This document shows, piece by piece, positions 17,659 to 25,773 of a stretch of DNA of 64,000 nucleotides (the stretch's first letter is position 1; each line of letters opens with the position of its first letter). Source of the stretch: Actinokineospora terrae (lineage in GTDB: Bacteria; Actinomycetota; Actinomycetes; Mycobacteriales; Pseudonocardiaceae). The translations under genes were made by a program, and so were the position numbers. The stretch lies in contig NZ_FOGI01000016.1 in the NCBI RefSeq assembly GCF_900111175.1, forward strand, positions 1-64,000, in the 5' to 3' direction. The notes beneath the pieces were generated by a model. That model was not told the DNA's origin and searched no databases. It was given only the letters and a program-made list of their open reading frames with translations.

Positions 17659-18921
17659 GTGATCGACCTCAAGGTTCTGCGCGAAGACCCGGACACCGTG
17701 CGCGCCTCGCAGCGCGCCCGCGGTGAGGACCCCGCGACCGTGGACGCGCTGCTGTCCGCGGACGACCGGCGGCGCACGGTGATCTCCCGCGCCGACTCCC
17801 TGCGCGCCGAGCAGAAGCTGTTCGGCAAGCAGGTCGGCAAGGCCAGGGGCGAGGAGCGCGAGGCGCTGCTGGCCAAGGGCAAGGAGCTCTCCGCCGGGGT
17901 CAAGGAGGCCGAGGCCGAGCAGCACGAGGCCGAGCAGGCCCTCGACGAGGCCCACCGCGCCCTGCCGAACCTGGTCGACCCGGCCGCCCCGGTCGGTGGC
18001 GAGGACGACTACGCGGTCCTCGAGCACGTCGGCACGCCCCGCGAGTTCGACTTCACCCCGCTCGACCACCTCGACCTCGGCGTCCGCCTCGGCGCCCTGG
18101 ACATGGAACGCGGCGCGAAGGTCTCCGGCTCGCGCTTCTACTTCCTCACCGGCATCGGCGCCCAGCTCCAGCTGGCCCTGCTGAACCTCGCCGCCGCGCA
18201 GGCGACCGCCGCGGGCTTCACCCTGATCATCCCGCCGGTCCTGGTCCGCCCCGAGATCATGGCGGGCACCGGCTTCCTCGGCGCCCACGCCAGCGAGATC
18301 TACCGCCTCCGCGACGACGACCTGTACCTGGTCGGCACCTCCGAGGTCGCCCTCGCCGGCTACCACGCCGACGAGATCATCGACCTCTCGGCGGGCCCCC
18401 GCCGGTACGCCGGGTGGTCGACCTGCTTCCGCCGCGAGGCCGGGTCGTACGGCAAGGACACCAGGGGCATCATCCGGGTGCACCAGTTCGACAAGATCGA
18501 GATGTTCTCCTACTGCAAGCCGGAGGACGCCCCCGCCGAACACCAGCGGCTGCTCGACTGGGAGAAGCAGATGCTGGCCAAGATCGAGGTCCCCTACCGG
18601 GTGATCGACACGGCCACCGGCGACCTCGGCACCAGCGCCGCCCGCAAGTTCGACTGCGAGGCCTGGGTCCCGACCCAGCAGGCGTACCGGGAACTGACCT
18701 CCACCTCGAACTGCACGACGTTCCAGGCCCGCAGGCTGGGCGTGCGCTACCGCGACGAGAACAACAAGCCGCAAACCGCCGCCACCCTCAACGGCACCCT
18801 GGCCACCACCCGCTGGATCGTCGCCATCCTGGAGAACCACCAGCAAGCAGACGGCTCCGTCACCGTCCCAGAAGCCCTACGCCCCTTCCTAGGCCTGGAC
18901 GTCTTGCGCCCCACCAACTAG
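17659..18921 (+). CDS. serS: seryl-tRNA synthetase
   Basis: 420-aa class II aminoacyl-tRNA synthetase charging tRNA-Ser. Residues 1-105 form the long antiparallel coiled coil that grips the tRNA (Glu/Ala/Lys-rich helix ending in ALPNLVDP). The catalytic domain shows motif 1 around FYFLTGIGAQLQLALLNLA, motif 2 FRREAGSYGKDTRG near residue 256 and motif 3 LNGTLATTRWIVAILEN near 377. Serine-pocket residues (TSEVAL, FEAW-like CEAWVP) are present. Length is normal. The GTG start is probably leaderless. In mycobacteria serS also lies near the Rv3835/Rv3836-type genes. The last third of the gene becomes markedly C-rich, and a hairpin terminator follows. Confidence 0.97.
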   Translation: MIDLKVLREDPDTVRASQRARGEDPATVDALLSADDRRRTVISRADSLRAEQKLFGKQVGKARGEEREALLAKGKELSAGVKEAEAEQHEAEQALDEAHRALPNLVDPAAPVGGEDDYAVLEHVGTPREFDFTPLDHLDLGVRLGALDMERGAKVSGSRFYFLTGIGAQLQLALLNLAAAQATAAGFTLIIPPVLVRPEIMAGTGFLGAHASEIYRLRDDDLYLVGTSEVALAGYHADEIIDLSAGPRRYAGWSTCFRREAGSYGKDTRGIIRVHQFDKIEMFSYCKPEDAPAEHQRLLDWEKQMLAKIEVPYRVIDTATGDLGTSAARKFDCEAWVPTQQAYRELTSTSNCTTFQARRLGVRYRDENNKPQTAATLNGTLATTRWIVAILENHQQADGSVTVPEALRPFLGLDVLRPTN

Positions 18922-18936
18922 CCCCCGATTCCCCGC

Positions 18937-18971
18937 GAAGGCGCCTCCCTCCCGGAGGCGCCTTCCGCTTT
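18937..18971 (+). terminator. serS terminator
   Basis: A perfect 12-bp stem (18937-18948 with 18954-18965) and 5-nt loop CTCCC are followed by CGCTTT. It lies 16 bp after the serS stop codon. Confidence 0.8.
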
Positions 18972-19490
18972 GTCCGGCCCCTTGATGGCCCGCCCTGCTC
19001 CCACCCGCTAATCGCTCGCCAACCTCGCGTCCGCACGCCCGCCGCCCGCCCTGCGCCCCCAGGCGCACGCGGACCGTTGCCGCGAACTCACCCGCCTACC
19101 GCGCGCCCACCTCGCGTCTTGCCCACCAGCCTCGCGCCCGCCGCCCGCCCCGCCTCGCGCCCACCCGCCTCGCGCCGTCTGCCCGCCACCCTCGCGGCCC
19201 CCTCGCGCACCCTGCCGCAGCCGCGCCGCCGTTCCGGAGGCCGCCATCGCGGAGGCCCTCCCCGCCTATCCCAGCCCCCACCCTCTCCGGGGGGCGGCCC
19301 CGGCTCCATTCTATCGGGCGACGGGTGCAGGGCCAGAGGTTCGGCGCGAGCTGTGGATAAGTGTGGGGATGTGGACAAGCGCGACCTGGGGAAATGACGG
19401 CGGCAGCGAGTTGTCGGCGCTGGGGTTCACTCGATTGGGAGGGTTGGTCCACAGGGCTGGCAACGGTATGGCAGGACGCGCCGGAGAGAG
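18972..19490. other. gene-free convergent gap, C-rich then G-rich, holding a repeat
   Basis: No credible gene. From ~18840 to 19300 the plus strand is extremely C-rich and G-poor in places, and from ~19320 to 19490 it is G-rich. RNA from both converging genes would therefore be C-rich here, the composition favoured by Rho. The middle carries one copy of the 110-bp repeat described separately, flanked by TGTGGATAA and TGTGGACAA nonamers. Long open frames here are a by-product of composition. Confidence 0.6.
19251..19360 (-). repeat. convergent-gap repeat, copy 1 (R1a)
   Basis: 110-bp repeat, identical at 101 of 110 positions, without gaps, to 26665-26774 (hand alignment). Read on the minus strand it starts with the nonamer TTATCCACA and continues to CCGATAGAAT (a -10-like box) and GGGGCC, ending in GGGTGGGGGCTGGG. 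It shares this layout with the 54252 and 56284 copies and probably belongs to one family with them. It lies between serS (+) and the acyltransferase gene (-). Confidence 0.8.
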
Positions 19491-20570
19491 TCAGGTGGCC
19501 AGGGCGGGGGCCGGGGCGGCGGTGGTGCGTTCCTGTTTGCGGGCGCGCAGGAACTGGATCACGCGGCGGCCGAGGGCGATCATGGGGAGTTCTACTCGGC
19601 GGTAGATCACGTCTGCCATCAGGACTCCCACGGCCGTGACGACGACTGCGGTGGCCAGGCCGTGGGGGGCGAACATCGGGATGGCTGAGGCGACGACGAA
19701 GCCTGCGATGTTCTGCAGGAGGTACAGCGAGTACGAGCGTTCGCCGATGAAGACCATGGGGCGCAGGGTCAGGAGCCACTGCATCGGGCCAGGGCCGAGG
19801 GTGGCGACGACCAGCATCGCGCACAGGACGGTGTAGCCGATGATCGGGAGCAGCCCGCCCTTCCACTCCGAGATGTTCGCGATGTTGATCTGCACCAGGA
19901 ACGCCGCGACCGCGATCGGCGGTGCGGTCAGCGGGTGGGTCAGCGGGCGCAGCAGCCGGAAGCCCTTGGCCGAGTGCAGCAGGAACGCGACCTGGCAGCC
20001 GATCATGATCATCAGGTACGGGGAGGCGTAGGGCAGCAGGAAGAACGTGCTGGCCATCAGCGCGGCCGTGCCCGCGATCCGCCAGGCCGGGCGCAGCAGG
20101 AACGTCGCGCCGAGCAGCAGCGGCCACACGATGTAGAACTTCTGCTCGATGCCCAGCGTCCAGCTCTGGCCGAACCACCAGTTCGGCGGCGCCAGTTCCT
20201 GGTTGAACCACAGGTAGTACGGCATCAGCGTCGGCATGCCGCTCGCGGTGTACTCGCGGCGCAGCCACAGGATGGCGGCGATCGCGCCGAGGATCACGTA
20301 GTACGCGGGCAGGATCCGGAAGGCCCGCCTGAGGTAGAACTCCTTGATCGAGATCTTGCGGTTCCTGCCCTCCTCGCGCAGCGCGAGCGTGGTGATCAGG
20401 AAACCGGAGATCACGAAGAACAAGTCAACGCCCAGGTAGCCGTTGAGGAAAGCGGCTTGCGGGCCCGCGAAGTGTGAGAAGACAACCAGAACGGCCGCTA
20501 TCGCGCGAAGACCGTCCAACGCGTCGAACCTGCGCATGGCCAGGTAGTCGGCGTGGCTGATCGTCCGCAT
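19491..20570 (-). CDS. acyltransferase 3 family membrane protein (OafA/YrhL type)
   Basis: 359-aa polytopic membrane protein of the acyltransferase 3 family, which O-acylates surface glycans or lipids. Near the N-terminus the family motif LDGLRAIAAVLVVFSHF (residues ~17-33, catalytic His in the VFSH context) is followed by GYLGVDLFFVISGFLIT. Then come the R-R-A-F-R-I-L-P-A-Y-Y motif and W-T-L-G-I-E-Q-K-F-Y. About ten helices are visible, and the extracytoplasmic SGNH domain of longer members is absent. The start is ATG with GGAGGACGCC upstream. It stands alone in the minus direction ahead of a convergent gap. The acyl acceptor is unknown; nearby glycan genes make a surface polysaccharide likely. 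Confidence 0.9.
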   Translation of the reverse strand: MRTISHADYLAMRRFDALDGLRAIAAVLVVFSHFAGPQAAFLNGYLGVDLFFVISGFLITTLALREEGRNRKISIKEFYLRRAFRILPAYYVILGAIAAILWLRREYTASGMPTLMPYYLWFNQELAPPNWWFGQSWTLGIEQKFYIVWPLLLGATFLLRPAWRIAGTAALMASTFFLLPYASPYLMIMIGCQVAFLLHSAKGFRLLRPLTHPLTAPPIAVAAFLVQINIANISEWKGGLLPIIGYTVLCAMLVVATLGPGPMQWLLTLRPMVFIGERSYSLYLLQNIAGFVVASAIPMFAPHGLATAVVVTAVGVLMADVIYRRVELPMIALGRRVIQFLRARKQERTTAAPAPALAT

Positions 20571-20608
20571 GGCGTCCTCCGAGAATCAATCCCCGGGGGA
20601 ACATTAGG

Positions 20609-21802
20609 TCACATTGTGGTGAAAAGCAGCTCCGCCAAGTGGTTGCCGATTTCCAGCGCGCTCGTGGCGGCAGGCGAGGGCGCGTTCAGCACGTGCACCT
20701 GCCGGTGGCCCTGTTCGACCAGGAAATCGTCGACGAGCGAACCGTCCGGCAGCAACGCCTGCGCGCGCACCCCGGCACCGCTGCGGACCAGGTCGTCCTC
20801 GCCGACAGCAGGTACCAGCTTGGCCAGGCTCGCGGCGAACCGGCGCTTGGACAGCGAGCGGCGCACCTCCTCGTAGCCGACCGGGAACGCGTACTTGCGG
20901 GCCAGCCGCCAGGTGCCGGGGAAGCGGGCCGTCTCCAGCAGGTCGGCCACCGAAAGATCACCCCATCGGTACCCCTCGCGGCGCAGCGCCAGCACCGCGT
21001 TGGGGCCCGCGTGGACGCTGCCGTCCAGCATCCGGGTCAGGTGCACGCCCAGGAACGGCAGCGTCGGGTCCGGCACCGGGTAGATCAGGCCCTTGACCAG
21101 GTGGGACCGGTCCGGCCGCAGTTCGTAGTACTCGCCGCGGAAGGGCACGATCCTGGCCTTCGGGCTGAACCCGGCCATCCTGGCCACCCGGTCGCTGTGC
21201 AGGCCTGCGCAGTTGACCAGCGCGTCCGACCGCACGATCGCGCCCCCCGTCGCGACCTCGACCGTTCCCCGCTCCGACGTGCGGATCCCCAGCGCCGGGG
21301 TGGACAGCCGCAGGTCGGCACCGGCAGTTTCCAGCTCCCGCACGATCGCGGCGCAGACGGCCGGGAAGTCGATGATCCCGGTGCTCTCGACCCGCAGCGC
21401 GGCGACCGCGGCGACCTCGGGCTCGTACTCCCGCGCCTGCCCCTGCGTGATCATCTTGGCCGGGACGCCGTTGGCCTCGGCGCGCTGGGCGAGCACCTCC
21501 AGCGCGGGCAGTTCGGCCTCGCTGGTCGCGACGACCAGCTTCCCGCACACCTCGACCGGAACCCCGTTGGCCTGCGCGTACTCCACCATCGACCGGTTGC
21601 CCGCGACGGACATCCGCGCCTTGAGCGAGCCGGGCTTGTAGTACAGGCCCGCGTGCACGACGTTCGAGTTGTGGCCGGTCTGGTGCGCGCCCCAGCGCGC
21701 CTCCTTCTCCAGCACGGTGACCTGCGCCCCGCGCTGCACCAGGGACCTGGCGACCGCGAGGCCGACGATCCCGCCGCCGATGACCGTCACCTTGCGAGCC
21801 AT
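20609..21802 (-). CDS. lhgO: L-2-hydroxyglutarate oxidase
   Basis: 397-aa FAD-dependent oxidoreductase of the DAO family. It probably oxidises L-2-hydroxyglutarate to 2-oxoglutarate with electron transfer to the membrane quinone pool. The N-terminal dinucleotide fold VTVIGGGIVGLAVARSL (residues 5-21) and E-K-E at the ribose position are clear, followed by the family-typical HQTGHNSNVVHAGLYYKPGS. The middle has FRGEYYEL and PVPDPTLPFLGVHLT, which are LhgO-specific, and the C-terminus ends NAPSPAATSALEIGNHLAE. The start is ATG at 21802 with GGAGAGGG upstream. It is divergent from the GT-C gene and shows no operon partner. Confidence 0.9.
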   Translation of the reverse strand: MARKVTVIGGGIVGLAVARSLVQRGAQVTVLEKEARWGAHQTGHNSNVVHAGLYYKPGSLKARMSVAGNRSMVEYAQANGVPVEVCGKLVVATSEAELPALEVLAQRAEANGVPAKMITQGQAREYEPEVAAVAALRVESTGIIDFPAVCAAIVRELETAGADLRLSTPALGIRTSERGTVEVATGGAIVRSDALVNCAGLHSDRVARMAGFSPKARIVPFRGEYYELRPDRSHLVKGLIYPVPDPTLPFLGVHLTRMLDGSVHAGPNAVLALRREGYRWGDLSVADLLETARFPGTWRLARKYAFPVGYEEVRRSLSKRRFAASLAKLVPAVGEDDLVRSGAGVRAQALLPDGSLVDDFLVEQGHRQVHVLNAPSPAATSALEIGNHLAELLFTTM

Positions 21803-21894
21803 GACACAACCCTCTCCAACGCAGCCGAACGCGCTCGGTAACCTGTGACGCCCCCGAACGCAGCAACGCGTAGTCGACGAAAGCGAGCTACCCG

Positions 21895-23652
21895 GTGAGC
21901 GTCGCTCTTTCCCAGGACCGAGTGGTGGAACCGAACCCGGACGAACAGAGTGTCCCACCTGTGCGCCGCAGCGGAGTGCTGGCCGGTCGAGTCGGTGCCG
22001 TCGCCGCGATCGCGGCCGGTACCGCGCTGATCGCGGCGCACGGGTTCGTCTACGGCCACTGGATCATGGACGACGCGGCGATCACCTTCGGTTACGCCCG
22101 CAACGTCGCCGACGGGTACGGCCCGGTGCTGCAGCCGGGGCTCGACCCGGTCGAGGGCTACTCGAACCCGGTCTGGATGGCGCTGCTCGCCCTCGGCGCG
22201 CTGGTCGGCCTGTTCGACCACGGCACGATCTTCGGCGTCCCCGACTACGTGCTGTTCCCCAAGGCGCTGGGCATCGCCTGCTGCGCGGGGATCCTGACGC
22301 TGTTCTACTTCGCCGCCAAGGTGCTCACCCCGCGCCCCCGGCTGGCGACCCTGCTCGCGGGCGCCGCGCTGGCGGCCATGCCCTCGTTCGTCATCTGGAT
22401 CGTCTCCGGCCTGGAGAACCCGGTCTACGCGCTGTTCGTCACCGCGGTCGCGACCGTCCTGGTCCGCGCCATCGCCGCCGACCGGCTGCTGAACTGGCGC
22501 ACCGGCGCGCTCGCCGGGGTGCTCGCCGCCGGTGCCGCGCTGAGCAGGCCGGACGGCGCGATCTACGCGGGCGCGTTCGGCATCGTCGCGCTGCTGTTCC
22601 TGCGCCGCGACCGGATCAAGCAGACCTTCGTGGCGTGCGTCATCTCGGTCGGCGCGTTCGCGGTGCCGTTCGGGGCGTACCTGGGCTACCGCTGGTTCAC
22701 CTTCCACCGCCTGGTGCCCAACACCGCCGTGGCCAAGGACCAGCCGCTGCCCGCGCTGGAGGACCTCGGCAAGCCCAGCCTGCTGGTCGGCTACGTCGGC
22801 TGGGCCGCCGCGCTGCTCGTCGTCGGGCTCGTCGCCGCCACCCTCGCCCGCCGCACCCCGACCAGGGTGCAGATGGCGGGCCTGCTCGTCCCGCTCGGCC
22901 TCGCCGTCGCCGCGTTCTGCGTGCTGCAGGCCGACTGGATGGGCGAGTACCGGTTCGCCACCCCGATCTGGACCCTCGGCGCCCTCATCGCCGGGGTGTC
23001 GCTCACCGTCGTGTGGGACGCGTCGCGGCTGCGGGCCAGGGCCCTGCTCGCGCTCGGCCTCGTCGTCGCGGCCGCGCTGGCCTCCGTGCAGTTCGAGGCC
23101 TCCGCGCGCAGCTGGCGGATGGCCGCCAAGACCCCGCTGTGCATCGTGGTCGAGCGCGACGCGCGGACCATGAACGGCATCGCCGACATCCTCGGCCGCG
23201 ACGGCCTCAGCGCGGGTGTCATCGACCTCGGCGGCCAGTCCATGGCCAGCGACCTGCGGCTGATCGACCTGGCCGGGCTCGGCGACGCCAAGATGGCCGA
23301 GTACCTGGGCGCCGCCGACCTGCAGGGCCTGCGCGACTACACCTTCACCGAGGCCAAGCCCAGCATCATCACCTTCATCGGCACCTGGGACACCACCCTC
23401 GGGTTCACCACCGACGCCCGCTTCGACCAGGACTACTACCTGGTCTACCAGTCGGCGCCGCCGTGGCCGGGGATCCTGCTGTCCTACAACCGGGTCGGCT
23501 TCTGGGTGCGCAAGGAACTCGTCGCCGACCAGGCCCAGTTGGCGCGGCTGCGGACCTACACCCACGACCGCGTCGAGCCCATCCTGCGGGAGAACGCCGT
23601 CGCCAACCGGCGCGACTGCGGGCCGGTGCTGCGCCCGGGCCAGACGGAGTGA
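21895..23652 (+). CDS. GT-C membrane glycosyltransferase, arabinofuranosyltransferase AftB-like
   Basis: 585-aa polytopic GT-C transferase. A short cytoplasmic N-terminus precedes a first helix and the catalytic loop motif WIMDDAAITFGYARN (aspartates near residues 59-60). Next come DGYGPVLQPG and VEGYSNPVWM, closely patterned on the FDDAFISFRYARN...VEGYTNP motifs of mycobacterial AftB and related polyprenyl-phosphosugar-using enzymes. About ten helices follow, then a soluble extracytoplasmic C-terminal domain from ~400. Decaprenyl-phosphoryl-arabinose is the expected donor, since the DprE1/E2 and UbiA genes for that donor are in this window. The start is GTG at 21895. Which linkage it makes cannot be read from sequence. 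Confidence 0.75.
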   Translation: MSVALSQDRVVEPNPDEQSVPPVRRSGVLAGRVGAVAAIAAGTALIAAHGFVYGHWIMDDAAITFGYARNVADGYGPVLQPGLDPVEGYSNPVWMALLALGALVGLFDHGTIFGVPDYVLFPKALGIACCAGILTLFYFAAKVLTPRPRLATLLAGAALAAMPSFVIWIVSGLENPVYALFVTAVATVLVRAIAADRLLNWRTGALAGVLAAGAALSRPDGAIYAGAFGIVALLFLRRDRIKQTFVACVISVGAFAVPFGAYLGYRWFTFHRLVPNTAVAKDQPLPALEDLGKPSLLVGYVGWAAALLVVGLVAATLARRTPTRVQMAGLLVPLGLAVAAFCVLQADWMGEYRFATPIWTLGALIAGVSLTVVWDASRLRARALLALGLVVAAALASVQFEASARSWRMAAKTPLCIVVERDARTMNGIADILGRDGLSAGVIDLGGQSMASDLRLIDLAGLGDAKMAEYLGAADLQGLRDYTFTEAKPSIITFIGTWDTTLGFTTDARFDQDYYLVYQSAPPWPGILLSYNRVGFWVRKELVADQAQLARLRTYTHDRVEPILRENAVANRRDCGPVLRPGQTE

Positions 23653-23728
23653 CCCCGGCGGCGGCCGGTACCGTGGGGGCGCGGCCCGGTCCGGACCGCC
23701 CACCCCGAGGTTGGAGCTTGAGCGAGGC

Positions 23729-24826
23729 ATGATCCCTATCACCGTCGTGGACGTCGCCGACGCCGAGCCGCTGGTCCTGGAAGTGCTGCGGTCGGGCGTC
23801 ATCGCGCAGGGGCCCATGGTCAAGCGGTTCGAGGACGCCTTCGCCGAGGTCGCCGGAGTCCCGCACGCGGTCGCGGTCAACAACGGCACCACGGCGCTGG
23901 TCGCGGCCATCGAGGTGCTCGACCTGCAGCCGGGCGACGAGGTGGTCACCACCCCGTTCACCTTCGTCGCGACGCTCAACGCGATCCTCGAGGCCGGGGC
24001 GACGGCCCGGTTCGCCGACATCAGCCGCACCGACTTCAACCTCGACCCGAACTCGGTCGCCGACGCGGTCACCGACCGGACCAAGGTCCTCATGCCCGTG
24101 CACCTCTACGGGCAGACCGCGGACATGGGCAAGCTCGTGCCGCTGGCCGAGGAGCACGGCCTCGCCTTGGTCGAGGACGCCGCGCAGGCCGTCGGCGCGA
24201 CCTTCGACGGGCGCCCGGCCGGTAGCTACGGCATCGGCTGCTTCTCGCTCTACGCCACCAAGAACGTCACCACCGCCGAGGGCGGCGTGATCACGACGGG
24301 TGACGCCGCGCTCGCCGACCGGCTGCGCGTGCTGCGCAACCAGGGCATGCGCGCCAGGTACCAGTACGAGGTCGCGGGTCACAACTACCGGATGACCGAC
24401 CTGCACGCCGCCGTCGGCATCCCGCAGCTGGAGAAGCTCGCGACGCTGACCGACGCACGCCGCCGCAACGCCACCGCGCTGAGCGAGGGCCTGGCAGGCA
24501 TCCCCGGCCTGGAGACCCCCGCGGTGCTGCCGGGCCGCGAGCACGTGTGGCACCAGTACACGGTCCTGGTCACCGAGGACGCCGCCGTCGACCGCGACGA
24601 GTTCGCCGCCAAGCTCACCGAGCGCGGCATCGGCAACGGCATCTACTACCCCAAGCTCGTCTTCGACTACGACTGCTACCGCGACCACCCGCGCGTCATC
24701 GCCTCCGACGCGCCGGTCGCCACCAAGGTCGCCGAGCAGGCCCTGTCGCTGCCGGTGCACCCGAAGCTGACCGCCGGGGACATCGACACCATCGTCACCA
24801 CGGTTCGCGAGGTGCTCGGCGCATGA
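23729..24826 (+). CDS. DegT/DnrJ/EryC1/StrS aminotransferase (nucleotide-sugar, GnnB/WbpE-like)
   Basis: 365-aa PLP-dependent sugar aminotransferase. The PLP lysine is Lys178 in SLYATKNVTTAEGG. Other family motifs are AVNNGTTAL (phosphate-binding, ~52-60), GDEVVTTPFTFVAT, and VEDAAQAVGA with the ring-nitrogen Asp. It converts a keto-sugar nucleotide to an amino sugar using glutamate. I chose ATG at 23729 because it aligns with family N-termini (PITVVDVADAEPLVLEVL); an upstream in-frame TTG is less likely. It overlaps the oxidoreductase gene by 4 nt, so the two form an oxidation/transamination pair making a 3-amino sugar. Confidence 0.93.
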   Translation: MIPITVVDVADAEPLVLEVLRSGVIAQGPMVKRFEDAFAEVAGVPHAVAVNNGTTALVAAIEVLDLQPGDEVVTTPFTFVATLNAILEAGATARFADISRTDFNLDPNSVADAVTDRTKVLMPVHLYGQTADMGKLVPLAEEHGLALVEDAAQAVGATFDGRPAGSYGIGCFSLYATKNVTTAEGGVITTGDAALADRLRVLRNQGMRARYQYEVAGHNYRMTDLHAAVGIPQLEKLATLTDARRRNATALSEGLAGIPGLETPAVLPGREHVWHQYTVLVTEDAAVDRDEFAAKLTERGIGNGIYYPKLVFDYDCYRDHPRVIASDAPVATKVAEQALSLPVHPKLTAGDIDTIVTTVREVLGA

Positions 24827-25773
24827 CCGCACTGCCCAGGATCGCGCTCGTCGGGGTCGGCACGATGGGCTCGCTGCACGCCCGCGTCATCGCGCAGAGC
24901 CAGGACTGCGAACTCGCCGTCGTGATCGACCCGCGCGAGGAGTTCGGCACCGCAGCGGCGCAGAAGTACGAGACCACCTGGCGCCCCGAGCTCGGCGACC
25001 TGTCCGATGTGGACGCCGTGGTCGTCGCGGCGGCCACCGAGGCGCACCACCAGCTCGCGCTGGACGTGCTCGGCCAGGGCAAGCCGCTGCTGATCGAGAA
25101 GCCGGTGTGCGCCAACCTCCCGCAGACCGAGGAGGTCCTCGCGCTCTCCGAGAAGGCGGGCCTGCCGATCATGTGCGGGCTGCTGGAGCGCTACAACCCG
25201 GCGGTCATGACCGCGCTCGGCCTGATCGACGCGCCGGTGCACGTCGCCGCCACCCGGCACTCCCCGTACGCGCCGCGGATCAAGACCGGTGTCGCGTGGG
25301 ACCTGCTGGTGCACGACATCGACATCGCGCTGCAGGTCTTCCGCGGCGTCGAGCCGGTCCGGGTGTCCTCGGGCATCGGCCAGTTCCACCCCTCGTCGGT
25401 GCCCGGCGCGGAGGACGTCGTCGAGGCGGTGCTGACCTTCACGACCGGCGTCGCCACCGTGTCGGCCAGCCGCATCGGGCAGCGCAAGATCCGCACCCTC
25501 GCGGTGTACGAGCTCGACCGGCTCATCGAGGTCGACCTGCTCAGCCGCACGGTGACCGTGTACCGCAACGTCGTGCAGGACGCCTTCACGCCGGACGGCC
25601 GCGGCTACCGGCAGCAGAGCATCATCGAGATCCCCGAGCTGGTCACCGCGCGCGAGCCGCTGGCCACCCAGCTCGACCGGTTCCTGGACCTGATCGCGGG
25701 CCGGGTCGACGCCGACGCCGAGCGCCGCTCGATCCTGCCGTCGCACCGCGCGGTCGCCGCCGTGATGTCCTGA
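24823..25773 (+). CDS. Gfo/Idh/MocA-family oxidoreductase (nucleotide-sugar 3-dehydrogenase, GnnA/WbpB-like)
   Basis: 316-aa NAD(P)-dependent sugar dehydrogenase. The Rossmann motif IALVGVGTMGSLHARV is at residues 6-21. The signature EKP, with the catalytic lysine near 93, lies in LLIEKPVCANL, and the substrate-side motif is DLLVHDIDIALQ. In the GnnA/GnnB and WbpB/WbpE pathways this enzyme makes the 3-keto UDP-GlcNAc derivative used by the aminotransferase encoded just upstream. It overlaps both neighbours (ATGA at the 5' end, TGATG at the 3' end), so the three genes form a coupled operon. The exact substrate oxidation state is unknown. Confidence 0.9.
   Translation: MTALPRIALVGVGTMGSLHARVIAQSQDCELAVVIDPREEFGTAAAQKYETTWRPELGDLSDVDAVVVAAATEAHHQLALDVLGQGKPLLIEKPVCANLPQTEEVLALSEKAGLPIMCGLLERYNPAVMTALGLIDAPVHVAATRHSPYAPRIKTGVAWDLLVHDIDIALQVFRGVEPVRVSSGIGQFHPSSVPGAEDVVEAVLTFTTGVATVSASRIGQRKIRTLAVYELDRLIEVDLLSRTVTVYRNVVQDAFTPDGRGYRQQSIIEIPELVTAREPLATQLDRFLDLIAGRVDADAERRSILPSHRAVAAVMS

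Noticed and set aside
18972..19250. tRNA-Ser gene behind serS
   Set aside because: No cloverleaf, no anticodon arm or GTTCGA-type T-loop could be found in the gap.
19088..19378. Minus-strand ORF sharing PGPPPGEGGGW with one at 26532-26774
   Set aside because: Again a consequence of the 110-bp DNA repeat in G-rich sequence. No initiation signal, and the sequences outside the repeat are unrelated.
19352..19378. Replication origin because of DnaA-box-like nonamers
   Set aside because: Only a few boxes, no AT-rich unwinding region, and no dnaA, dnaN, rpmH or parAB nearby. Kept only as an observation on the repeats.
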